From assembly GCA_016932335.1 (NCBI GenBank), contig JAFGCZ010000008.1, positions 118,570 through 182,569 of the forward strand: a stretch of DNA of 64,000 nucleotides, given 5' to 3'. This DNA is from Opitutales bacterium (lineage in GTDB: Bacteria > Verrucomicrobiota > Verrucomicrobiia > Opitutales > Oceanipulchritudinaceae). Below are positions 39,760 through 47,608 of this stretch, in pieces. Position 1 is the stretch's first letter. The number at the start of each line of letters is the position of its first letter. The notes beneath the pieces are model-generated. The model saw nothing but the letters and a program-made list of their open reading frames with translations. It was not told where the DNA came from and did no database searches. Both the position numbers and the translations under genes were made by a program.

Positions 39760-40764
39760 TCAGCCTCCAGAGGGCAAAGATACCAAGTTGGAGCAAGGTT
39801 TGCCGGCCTCCAGATGGCTGAGGTTGTTGAGGGTGGTTGCCGCAATGGCCTGCATGGCATCGCCGGTAAAAAAAGCCTGATGCCCGGTAATAATTACGTT
39901 GGGAAAAGTAGTCAATCGGGCAAAAACATCATCTTTGAGCACCTGGTTGGATAAATCTTCAAAAAAGAGGTCGCCTTCTTCTTCGTAGACATCGAGGCCT
40001 ACGTAGCCGATTTTACCGGATTTAAGCCCCTGAATAAGGGCACGCGCATCGATAAGAGCACCGCGGCTGGTATTGATGAGCATGATGCCATCCTTCGCCT
40101 TAGCGATGGCCTCCTCGTCGATGAGGTAGTGAGTCTCGGGTGTCAGAGGACAGTGCAGGCTGAGGATATCGCTTTGGATTAACAAGGTATCTTTGTCGGT
40201 GTAGTGGACGCCCGAGTCAATCAACGCCTTATTCGGATAGAGATCGTAGGCAAGGATACGACAGCCAAATCCCTGCATGATTCGGCAAAAAGCAGTGCCT
40301 ATTTTACCGGTACCAAATACGCCGACCGTGCACCCGTTGAGGTCGAATCCCATAAGGCCATCCAGAGAAAAATTACTTTCGCGCACGCGGTGGTAGGCAC
40401 GGTGGATTTTACGGTTCAACGCAAGCACCAAGGCTGCAGCGTGTTCGGCAACGGCAAAAGGGGAGTATTCGGGGACACGTGCGACCAATAGCCCAAGCTC
40501 GCCGGCAGCCTGGAGGTCTACATGATTATAGCCGGCGCAACGCAGCAATATCATCCGGACGCCCAATTCACGTAGGGCACAAAGTGTGTCTCTGTCGAGG
40601 GAGTCATTGACAAAAGCACAAACGGCTCCGCAGCCGCGAGCGAGAACGGCAGTCGTCTCATCCAAATGAGCTTCCAGATAAATCAGCTCATGTTGGAACG
40701 TTCTGTTGACGGCATCAAAAGAGCTTCGATCGTAGGGTTTTGCACTAAAGAAAGCCACTTTCAT
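39760..40764 (-). CDS. ldhA: D-lactate dehydrogenase (D-2-hydroxyacid dehydrogenase)
   Basis: A 334-residue NAD-dependent 2-hydroxyacid dehydrogenase that reduces pyruvate to D-lactate. It starts MKVAFFSAKPYDRSSFDAVN, as DldH/LdhA-type enzymes do. The NAD-binding Rossmann motif is VGVFGTGKIGTAF and the conserved segments are NTSRGALIDA (Arg), DVYEEEGDLFFED (Glu) and GHQAFFT (catalytic His). Start chosen at 40764. The enzyme points to fermentation. Divergent from the tetR-type gene, about 180 bases between starts. Confidence 0.93.
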   Translation of the reverse strand: MKVAFFSAKPYDRSSFDAVNRTFQHELIYLEAHLDETTAVLARGCGAVCAFVNDSLDRDTLCALRELGVRMILLRCAGYNHVDLQAAGELGLLVARVPEYSPFAVAEHAAALVLALNRKIHRAYHRVRESNFSLDGLMGFDLNGCTVGVFGTGKIGTAFCRIMQGFGCRILAYDLYPNKALIDSGVHYTDKDTLLIQSDILSLHCPLTPETHYLIDEEAIAKAKDGIMLINTSRGALIDARALIQGLKSGKIGYVGLDVYEEEGDLFFEDLSNQVLKDDVFARLTTFPNVIITGHQAFFTGDAMQAIAATTLNNLSHLEAGKPCSNLVSLPSGG

Positions 40765-40911
40765 AAGCATTACCATATGTAGAAAAGGCGGATAAGCAAA
40801 GGTAAACGCAAAATACGAATCAAGCATTCTCGGTTATGGCAGCGAAGCATTGCGTTGCCTCTTTCTGTACACAGTTTCAGCACGAATCGGAAAAAGGATG
40901 AAATGATTAGA

Positions 40912-40940
40912 TTGACAAATTAGAACGTTCGGTCTATTTT
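40912..40940 (+). promoter_or_regulatory. Sigma-70-like promoter with overlapping TetR-type operator
   Basis: TTGACA (40912-40917) and TATTTT (40935-40940) are separated by 17 bases. TAGAACGTTCGGTCTA (40921-40936) between them is an imperfect palindrome with TAGA/TCTA ends, well placed to block the promoter. Transcription would start at about 40947, exactly at the regulator's ATG, implying a leaderless or near-leaderless message. Confidence 0.7.
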
Positions 40941-40946
40941 TATATC

Positions 40947-41555
40947 ATGCGTTCTAATTCAAGGAAGGAATTCACATTTATTGAACTTGCCCGCCGTCAA
41001 CAGATCATAGATGCGACGATAGAATCTGCGGCCAAAGAAGGTTACGCAGGGACTGCGGTCTCCAAGGTTGCGCAAAAGGTAAACATCAGCAAAAGCGTGG
41101 TGCTTTACCACTTCAGGAACAAGGATGAGCTCATAGAAGAAACGGTGACTCAAATCTACGATTCTCTGTGGAGTTTTGTGCAGCCGCGCATACTGGCCGA
41201 AAGCACGGCAAATGCCCAATTACGCGCCTATATAGAGGCAGAATTCGAGTATCTGGAAATGAACCGGGACCAACTCCTGGCTCTTTCGAGCATCATAACA
41301 AACCACCGGAACAAACAGGGCGATTTGTATCTTCTGGAAAAGGCCACTGAGGCGTATCTGGACCTGATCGGCCCCATGCTGGAAGCAGGACAACAGTCCG
41401 GGGATTTCCGCTCTTTCGCCATTGTGCCAATGGCAAGAACGCTGATGCACGCCATCAATGGTGCGCTGGAACATTGGGTAAGACATCCCGACATCTCCCT
41501 GCGCGACTATGCCGGAGAATTGATGACCCTCTTTGACTTAGCCACGCAGCAATAG
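40947..41555 (+). CDS. TetR/AcrR-family transcriptional regulator
   Basis: A 202-residue regulator with the TetR helix-turn-helix at about residues 30-65 (AAKEGYAGTAVSKVAQKVNI and SKSVVLYHFRNKDELI). The C-terminal half is a helical ligand-binding domain. It has a near-consensus promoter with an overlapping dyad, consistent with autorepression. The membrane-protein gene 16 bases downstream is probably in the same transcript and under the same control. No Shine-Dalgarno sequence, fitting leaderless translation. Confidence 0.92.
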   Translation: MRSNSRKEFTFIELARRQQIIDATIESAAKEGYAGTAVSKVAQKVNISKSVVLYHFRNKDELIEETVTQIYDSLWSFVQPRILAESTANAQLRAYIEAEFEYLEMNRDQLLALSSIITNHRNKQGDLYLLEKATEAYLDLIGPMLEAGQQSGDFRSFAIVPMARTLMHAINGALEHWVRHPDISLRDYAGELMTLFDLATQQ

Positions 41556-41571
41556 CGCTCCACTACTTTTT

Positions 41572-42573
41572 ATGAAACCAACTACCCTAACCTCCTCCAA
41601 ACAGAGCCTATGCGGGCGCGCCGCGCCCGGAGTCGTTCTGTTTTTCATGTCGCCCTTTATCGCTGAGTTTCTATTGGGAGATTTTTCCATAGATGCCATT
41701 GGCCTGCTTTTCTTTATGGCTCCGTTATACGGCGGTGGTGCTCTTGTGGTGAGAGAAACTGCCCGCAGGCTAAATCGCGGCTGGCCGACAATCATGCTTC
41801 TGGCCCTAGCTTACGGACTTTTTGAAGAAGGTATCGTCATAGGCACACTGTTTAACCCAAACTATCTGGGGCTGCATTTACTGGAAAACGCCTATATTCC
41901 GGCACTGGGAATTGGTGCATTTTGGACCACCTTCGTTCTCACAATACACACCGTATGGAGTATCTCTGTTCCCATAGCCATTACAGAAGGCTTATTCAAA
42001 AAGCGCAAAACCGAGCCCTGGTTGAACAATACGGGACTGGGCATTGCAGTGCTATTCTTAATCTTAGGAGGCATCCTGATCCGCAGTATGACGCGGATGC
42101 AGGATTCCTTTCAAATTCCCCTGCATGACCAGATTGCGGTGTGGGTCTTGATTGCAGTGGTCGCAACAGTTGCCATTCGGATAAAACCGAAGCAACGCCC
42201 AGAAAAGGGTGCGTCTATAAACCCGGTAATCGTGCTGACGGGATCATTCCTCTTTGGCATAGCCGTGCTGAATACCTACAGATTATTCAGCGACTGGCCT
42301 CTGGCCATTGTTCTCATAACAATAGACATTACGGGATTCACGCTTCTGGCAATCATGTCGCGAAGATCGCGCTGGACAACTTTACAGACCACAGCGGCTG
42401 CCGGAGGGGCGATGTTTGCCTACGCCTGTATGGCGTTTCCCCAGGAACCGGTAGCGGGCACGAAAGGGGTGGTTGATTTGGCAGGAAATGCCATTTTCGC
42501 AGCGATAGCGTTGTGTGTATTTCTACTGGCCCTGAAACAGATCGCAAAGGCACACGGGGCGCAGGTGCGCTGA
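41572..42573 (+). CDS. Multi-pass membrane protein, TetR-linked
   Basis: A 333-residue integral membrane protein with about eight to nine hydrophobic helices. I do not recognise the family. The segment ALAYGLFEEGIVIGTLF carries a Glu-Glu pair in a helix, recalling the EE motif of CPBP intramembrane proteases, but the downstream His motifs are not convincing. A short charged loop (FKKRKTEPWLNNTG) sits mid-protein. It starts 16 bases after the TetR-type gene, so it may be the controlled efflux or protective protein. Confidence 0.7.
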   Translation: MKPTTLTSSKQSLCGRAAPGVVLFFMSPFIAEFLLGDFSIDAIGLLFFMAPLYGGGALVVRETARRLNRGWPTIMLLALAYGLFEEGIVIGTLFNPNYLGLHLLENAYIPALGIGAFWTTFVLTIHTVWSISVPIAITEGLFKKRKTEPWLNNTGLGIAVLFLILGGILIRSMTRMQDSFQIPLHDQIAVWVLIAVVATVAIRIKPKQRPEKGASINPVIVLTGSFLFGIAVLNTYRLFSDWPLAIVLITIDITGFTLLAIMSRRSRWTTLQTTAAAGGAMFAYACMAFPQEPVAGTKGVVDLAGNAIFAAIALCVFLLALKQIAKAHGAQVR

Positions 42574-42610
42574 ATTACAGTACCAGTAAACTCCACGAAA
42601 AAGCAGGGCA

Positions 42611-43195
42611 TTATGAGTGCTCAAGCACAAAGATGGGCTGAATTTTACGGTACCACCAACTACCGAAGGGGATGAGCTTGCACAGTTTCAAGCCCACATT
42701 AGAAAAATAGAGATCCCATTGGGAATAGGAGGGGTAATTGTAGACGCAGGGAATGCCGTAGGGCTCATTGCCAATATAGTCCAAAGCAGAAAGAAGCATG
42801 TGCTCTACCCTATTCCCGCAGGCGTGGTCCTTGAGGATAACGGTGCTTTTGGCCACCCGTGCGATTTCTCCCAAAAGAGTTTCGATGTGGCGGGTGTGGT
42901 GCAGCACATCGAGGGCAATCACCACATCAAATGAATTATCCGGGTAAGGGAGGTGGAGTCCGTCGTAGATTTTTTTGGGAATTTTGCTTTCTCTGTGGGA
43001 TTGGATATCGACCCCGTTGATTTGTATGGAGGCATTTTTCTCCAAAAGCATAAGGGAGGTAGAGCCATCATCGCAGCCGACGTCCAAAACGGAGGCATTA
43101 GCAGGGATCAACGCGGCAATTTGATGTGCCAGAGGCCGGCGCGTGAAGCAAAGCTCGTTGAATTTCCGCAAACCGCGCATAACCCGCTGTTTCAT
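42611..43195 (-). CDS. Class I SAM-dependent methyltransferase
   Basis: A protein of about 194 residues (start at 43195, MKQRVMRGLRKFNELCFTRR; an open frame extends 33 codons further up with no clear start signal). The SAM-binding motif I is VLDVGCDDGST, motif II is the acidic GVDIQ and the later FDVVIALDVLHHTRH is the characteristic DVLHH motif. The substrate is unknown. Convergent with the membrane-protein gene and divergent from the galactolipid gene at 43414, so a link to lipid modification is possible but unproven. Confidence 0.88.
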   Translation of the reverse strand: MKQRVMRGLRKFNELCFTRRPLAHQIAALIPANASVLDVGCDDGSTSLMLLEKNASIQINGVDIQSHRESKIPKKIYDGLHLPYPDNSFDVVIALDVLHHTRHIETLLGEIARVAKSTVILKDHACGNRVEHMLLSALDYIGNEPYGIPCVYNYPSYSQWDLYFSNVGLKLCKLIPFGSWWYRKIQPIFVLEHS

Positions 43196-43413
43196 AGGAC
43201 AAAAAGCATTGGAGGTTGTTTTCGATGGACAGAGAGAAACACCTAGAGACTCAAGCGCAAGCGGGCCGCTCCGGCAATGGTAATTCTTGAGCAACCGAAA
43301 ATAGAAGGCTGAAGCGTTTCTCCAAGGTTTAATCTTGATTGTATTCCCGCAAATGGGCAGTTTCCTTCAACCGGAATGGTAGGAGAAATGGAGACAAGGA
43401 GCGGGAAACGCAT

Positions 43414-44526
43414 ATGAAATCGGTCGGTTTTATGAGCACAGCCGGATTGCCTTGGTTTACCGGAACGAGTATTATTCCGCTACAGCAGGCCGTTTATCTG
43501 AAAAAGCGGGGTTATGATACGGCGTTGTATCTTCCGTGGCTAAAACCCGAACGACAGAAACATTGTTACCAAAAGCATCTCTTCCGCTCGCCGGAGGAGC
43601 AGGCGGCATACATCCGCAATTGGCTACCCGAAGATCTGAGGGCATACTGCCCGGAGCTTCTTTTTTACCCGGCAACATACTCGAAAAAGTTAGGCAGCAC
43701 CGTGCCCATGAGAAACCCCGCACGGGTTCTCAAAGAGCATGATTCGTTGGTATTGATCGACCCGGAACACCTTTTTGCACTTTATCCGTGGTCCCGCATA
43801 CGGCGGAAACAAGCATGGGTGATCGGTGAGGTTATGACAAATTACGAGTATTTCTTCAGCCCGCATGTGCCGCGATTTGTGGCAAAGCAACTGCAGGCCT
43901 ACTGCCGCTTTATACTGCAGCGCATGTGCCACCGGCTGGCTCCGATTTCCGCCGTGCAAAAGGATATCTGTGCCCTCTCCAAGAGCAGTGTTGTTCCGTT
44001 GAATGCAGCCGATCGACAGTTCTTCAGGCCTCCCCCATCTTCACGAAACAGGCAGTATTATTTTATCGGTAAACTGATTCCTGAAAAAGGACTGGCCGAA
44101 CTGTTCAACAATCTGCAGGCCTGTGGAGTCGACTCCATAGACTTGTATGGAGCGGGAGCGCAGAGCGAGGTGGAAACACTGGCGGCAAAGGCCGGCATTA
44201 GCCCGAATCTGAAAGGTGTGCTGGAAAAGCCCTGGGAGGTATTGCCCGATTACAGGATTTTTGTGAATTGTTCCCGAAGCGAGTATTTGTGCTCCACAAC
44301 CGCCAATGCGCTGGCCATGCAGCAGTGGGTAATTCTTCCGAAACATCCTTCCAACGAGTATTATTACTCGTTCAAAAACTGCTTGCCCTACCGCACCCAA
44401 GCCGAATTTGTGGAACAGTTCCGGTATGCCCGGAAACATGAGCCTGTGGTGGATCCAAAGCTCTCCGGGCTTACCTGGGAGGAAACCATCGAGCGCTTGA
44501 TTGAGCTTATCCAAGCACCTTGTTGA
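43414..44526 (+). CDS. DGD1-like glycosyltransferase (GT4), digalactosyldiacylglycerol synthase type
   Basis: A 370-residue GT4-type transferase. It begins MKSVGFMSTAGLPWFTGTS, the start of plant DGD1 (TTASLPWMTGT in Arabidopsis, from memory). The shared blocks run through the protein: SPEEQAAYIRNWL, YFIGKLIPEKGLAELF, DLYGAGAQSEVE, STTANALAMQQWVILPKHPS with NEYYYSF, and LTWEETIERL. It would add a second galactose (or hexose) to monoglycosyl-diacylglycerol. The start at 43414 is chosen because 25 upstream codons are not conserved. It converges with an MGD1-like gene and shares 20 bases with it, so the two are a galactolipid pair. Confidence 0.85.
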   Translation: MKSVGFMSTAGLPWFTGTSIIPLQQAVYLKKRGYDTALYLPWLKPERQKHCYQKHLFRSPEEQAAYIRNWLPEDLRAYCPELLFYPATYSKKLGSTVPMRNPARVLKEHDSLVLIDPEHLFALYPWSRIRRKQAWVIGEVMTNYEYFFSPHVPRFVAKQLQAYCRFILQRMCHRLAPISAVQKDICALSKSSVVPLNAADRQFFRPPPSSRNRQYYFIGKLIPEKGLAELFNNLQACGVDSIDLYGAGAQSEVETLAAKAGISPNLKGVLEKPWEVLPDYRIFVNCSRSEYLCSTTANALAMQQWVILPKHPSNEYYYSFKNCLPYRTQAEFVEQFRYARKHEPVVDPKLSGLTWEETIERLIELIQAPC

Positions 44527-45655
44527 CAACCTCCAGTGCTTCGAGAACTGCCTGCGGGCGAGCCTGAGCAGGCTGCTCCACCTTATTGGGAGCGGGAGTA
44601 TCCGCCATAGCCGCAATCGCCTGAAGCAATACTTTGGTGCTGCGGAAAGCCTGCCCCAAGCCACATTCGCGAATCCAGCGGAGGTTGGGACGCTCCTGCG
44701 GCAGTAAATGCTTTCGGTCGACAAGCACAGAAATACCGGCAACGGACGCCTCACTAATGGTTCCCGGGCCGGGTTTGCAGACGAGAAAATCGGAAAGGGC
44801 AAAGTATAGAGGAATCTCCGTTGTGTAGGTGCGGATTATATGGGGGTATGGCAAATGAAGCTGCTCCAACTCTCGGGCCAGATCGTGATTATGCCCGCAG
44901 AGAAAAATCATCTGAAAGTCCCTGCGCAGGTGCCGCAGTGCTTTGGCCAACTGGAACATACGCCGGGAGCCGGTGCCCCCATACATCATACAACCGGTGA
45001 GCCGCTGTGGATCAAGTCCAAGATCTTTTCTGGCTTGAGCACGGTCTCCGGTAAAAGGTTCATAGAAGGCCGGATTTACAGGAAGGCCGTTGATGGAAAA
45101 AGTCTGCGCCGGAGGGTGCGGTTTGCGCAATGCTTTGCGGTAGGCCGTCTCTGAGCAGCAGAGGATGTGATAATCCTGCCCTTTAGGAAACCAGCTATAG
45201 CGCATGGATTCCATGTAATCGGTGATGAGCACAAGGAAGGGAACGGGACGCATTTGCGTGTACTGCCTGATTGCCTGTAGAATAGACTGATTGGCCAGGG
45301 GCATAACGGAAATCACAAGGTCGGGCCGTGATTCTTCCTGCCAGTGCCGGACAAGCCGTTTGATGGAACGCCGTTTGCCCAGGCGGATGTTGAGCATGGT
45401 CAGCGCATAAAAGAGAAGGCAAAAGAGGCCCGACCAGTTTTTCCCGAGGACAAAGTGGTTGTAGACATCCTCATTGGTATACCTGGAAAACCGAGGGAAG
45501 AGGTCGAGATCGGCCATCAGCTCCCGGTAAGGATTGCATAGGGTTACCTCGTATCCTCCCTGCTGACTGAGCACGCTTTGCAAAGCCCGTGCCGTGGCCC
45601 GATGCCCTCCCCCACTGTCTGTGTATAAAATAGTAATTCTTTTTGTGTGTATCAT
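44507..45655 (-). CDS. MGD1-like glycosyltransferase (GT28), monogalactosyldiacylglycerol synthase type
   Basis: A 382-residue GT28-type enzyme of the MurG/MGDG-synthase group. The N-terminal domain has ILYTDSGGGHRATARAL (MGD1: ILMSDTGGGHRASAEAI, from memory). Shared blocks are VISVMPLANQSILQAI, VLITDYMESM-SWFPKG, INGLPVNPAF, MYGGTG and the C-terminal KPGPGTISEA with LLPQERPN. It would transfer a hexose, probably galactose, to diacylglycerol as the first step before the DGD1-like enzyme. Tail-to-tail with that gene, overlapping by 20 bases. Donor and acceptor are inferred. Confidence 0.85.
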   Translation of the reverse strand: MIHTKRITILYTDSGGGHRATARALQSVLSQQGGYEVTLCNPYRELMADLDLFPRFSRYTNEDVYNHFVLGKNWSGLFCLLFYALTMLNIRLGKRRSIKRLVRHWQEESRPDLVISVMPLANQSILQAIRQYTQMRPVPFLVLITDYMESMRYSWFPKGQDYHILCCSETAYRKALRKPHPPAQTFSINGLPVNPAFYEPFTGDRAQARKDLGLDPQRLTGCMMYGGTGSRRMFQLAKALRHLRRDFQMIFLCGHNHDLARELEQLHLPYPHIIRTYTTEIPLYFALSDFLVCKPGPGTISEASVAGISVLVDRKHLLPQERPNLRWIRECGLGQAFRSTKVLLQAIAAMADTPAPNKVEQPAQARPQAVLEALEVVNKVLG

Positions 45656-45833
45656 ACAGTATTCCGGGTGCTACAACGGTGACAAGTTGCTCAAGGGCAT
45701 CAATACAGGTTGACGCGAAGCCGTAACCTTTTCATAAAAAACCGGTCATGTAAAAGATTTAGGGGTGTCTCTTCAACTATAAATTAAGTGAAACCTCCCT
45801 CTATCGCACCTGCACCTCAAAAACCTGAAAACA

Positions 45834-46505
45834 GTGAACATGCAGCTTATAACGATACCGACAGAGCAGACTACGGCGATTACAGATGCCATACTGGGGC
45901 TTGAAGCGTTTCTACTGGCAGGCTTCTTTCAGCGTTTTATGCATGTGGACCGCCTCCGTGCCCGCTACTGGCAAATGCTCTTGCTGTTGACAGGACTGGC
46001 TTCTTTTCAGGGGACAGTGGCCCACGGGTTTGAAATGAGCAAAGGCACTTACGAGCTGTTGTGGAAACCGCTGTTGATTACCCTCGGGTTGATTATTGCC
46101 AATATTGCGCTGGTAACACTCTACGATTTATGCGGAAAGAACACAGCCAAGCGTGCCTGCCCGCTGCTCCTGGCAATGGCATTGGGCTTTTTTGCAATCA
46201 CCTTTATACCGGGAGTCACCTTTTTGATTTTTATCATTTACGAGGCCATCGGTCTGCTTTTTGCGCTGGCCGTCTACATCATCCTTGCCGCCCGAAAAAA
46301 ACGGTCCGGTGCAGGGATTATAGCGATGGGTATTGTGCTGCAAATGGCGGCTGCAGTAGCACAGGCCGCCGGACCTTATGAGGTCCACATGCTCTGGACC
46401 TTCAACCACAACGGCATTTACCACCTGATCGGCATGGCGGCCACGTTGATTATGATTTTGGGGGCCTTGAAAGGGTTCCGTAACGAGGAAAGGCAAATGG
46501 TATGA
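45834..46505 (+). CDS. Seven-helix-like membrane protein (DUF6962 type)
   Basis: A 223-residue integral membrane protein with about six or seven hydrophobic segments. The conserved-looking residues are GTVAHGFEMSKG (first loop), a Glu in FIIYEAIG and a His-rich HMLWTFNHNGIYHLIGM. Such spaced His residues suggest a metal-containing membrane hydrolase of the ceramidase/CREST kind, but no activity is proven. It overlaps the PAS-CPBP gene by four bases (ATGA), so they are translated together. Confidence 0.7.
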   Translation: MNMQLITIPTEQTTAITDAILGLEAFLLAGFFQRFMHVDRLRARYWQMLLLLTGLASFQGTVAHGFEMSKGTYELLWKPLLITLGLIIANIALVTLYDLCGKNTAKRACPLLLAMALGFFAITFIPGVTFLIFIIYEAIGLLFALAVYIILAARKKRSGAGIIAMGIVLQMAAAVAQAAGPYEVHMLWTFNHNGIYHLIGMAATLIMILGALKGFRNEERQMV

Positions 46506-47548
46506 GTGAGTCATCGCAGACAAGAAATGTTCTGGCAGAGGAAGCCATCGGCAGCATGCGCGATGCCCTGGTATCCCTCAGCCACGATGGAACCATCATC
46601 ATGCTGAATGCTGCGGCAGAAAAGCTGCTGGGGATTACCTCCAAAGAAGCAGTGGGCTGCAGTTTTGCCAAAACTTTTGTCAGCCGAGAGGATTTGGAAG
46701 CCCTTAACGACTGCATTCTGGAAGCGATTTACGATCCCTCCACGCCACACGTTTCAGAAATCACTCTAAACCCGAATCAAGAGGAGTCACAACACCTGGT
46801 GGTTCGGACCAATTTGTTGAAACAGGAAGATGGGCAAAACATCGGGGTGGTTGCGGTCATCAGCGATATCAGCGAACAGGTTCGCCTGCTGGAAGAAACC
46901 ATTCAGCAAAAGCGCGTACAGCACCAATTCGGGCAATTTTTTATCTACCTGTTGAGCATTAATGCCATAGGCACCTTAATCAACCACTTGTTGAGCACTT
47001 ACCTGAAAACGCTGGATGTCTACGGAGAAGTTTTCAAATGGTCCTACCTTCTAGTGTTGCTGGTTCCCAGCTTCATAGCTATTCGCATCATGAAGATTCC
47101 GGTAAAGTCGCTTGGGCTGACCCTGGAAAACTGGAAGAAGTCTCTGAGAGAAGGTGTCTACCTGTCGACGGGGATTGTGGTGGCCGGCTTGGGGTTGGTT
47201 TGGCTGTTGAAGCAGTTTACCACCATGCCCTTCAACCCAACACCTTTTGCCTGGGCAGGTGTGTTTCCCTACTACTTCCACTCTTTTTTACAGGAACTGC
47301 TGGGCAGAGGGATTATGCAATCGTCTTTTGAACGGTTTTTTGATGACCGCCACGGGCACAAGGCCATTGTTCTGGCCTCGGTGTTTGCGGGCATGTTCCA
47401 CATCCATTTCGGGCTGATGGCAGTCTGCATTATCTTTGTGGCCAGCCTGTTCTTCGGGTTGTTCTACCAGCGGCACCACAACTTGATCGGTATTACCGTA
47501 CTGCACGGAACATTGGGTATTTTCGCCTTTTGCTCGGGACTCCTCTAA
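46502..47548 (+). CDS. PAS domain-CPBP membrane protein fusion
   Basis: A 348-residue protein: residues about 1-130 form a PAS sensor (MRDALVSLSHDGTIIMLNA, LGITSKEAVGCSF, VVAVISDISEQV), then about seven transmembrane helices with CPBP (Abi/CAAX) motifs: FLQELLGRG in place of EExxxRG, then FHIHFG and HGTLGI. The first catalytic Glu is Gln here, so proteolysis may be lost. A PAS input fused to a CPBP module is uncommon. It starts inside the stop of the DUF6962-like gene (ATGA overlap) and is probably functionally linked to it. Confidence 0.8.
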   Translation: MSESSQTRNVLAEEAIGSMRDALVSLSHDGTIIMLNAAAEKLLGITSKEAVGCSFAKTFVSREDLEALNDCILEAIYDPSTPHVSEITLNPNQEESQHLVVRTNLLKQEDGQNIGVVAVISDISEQVRLLEETIQQKRVQHQFGQFFIYLLSINAIGTLINHLLSTYLKTLDVYGEVFKWSYLLVLLVPSFIAIRIMKIPVKSLGLTLENWKKSLREGVYLSTGIVVAGLGLVWLLKQFTTMPFNPTPFAWAGVFPYYFHSFLQELLGRGIMQSSFERFFDDRHGHKAIVLASVFAGMFHIHFGLMAVCIIFVASLFFGLFYQRHHNLIGITVLHGTLGIFAFCSGLL

Positions 47549-47608
47549 AATTCATCTCCTGAGGAGGGAATAGAAGCACAAACAGAAGTCCGCGTTTTTA
47601 CCATAATC

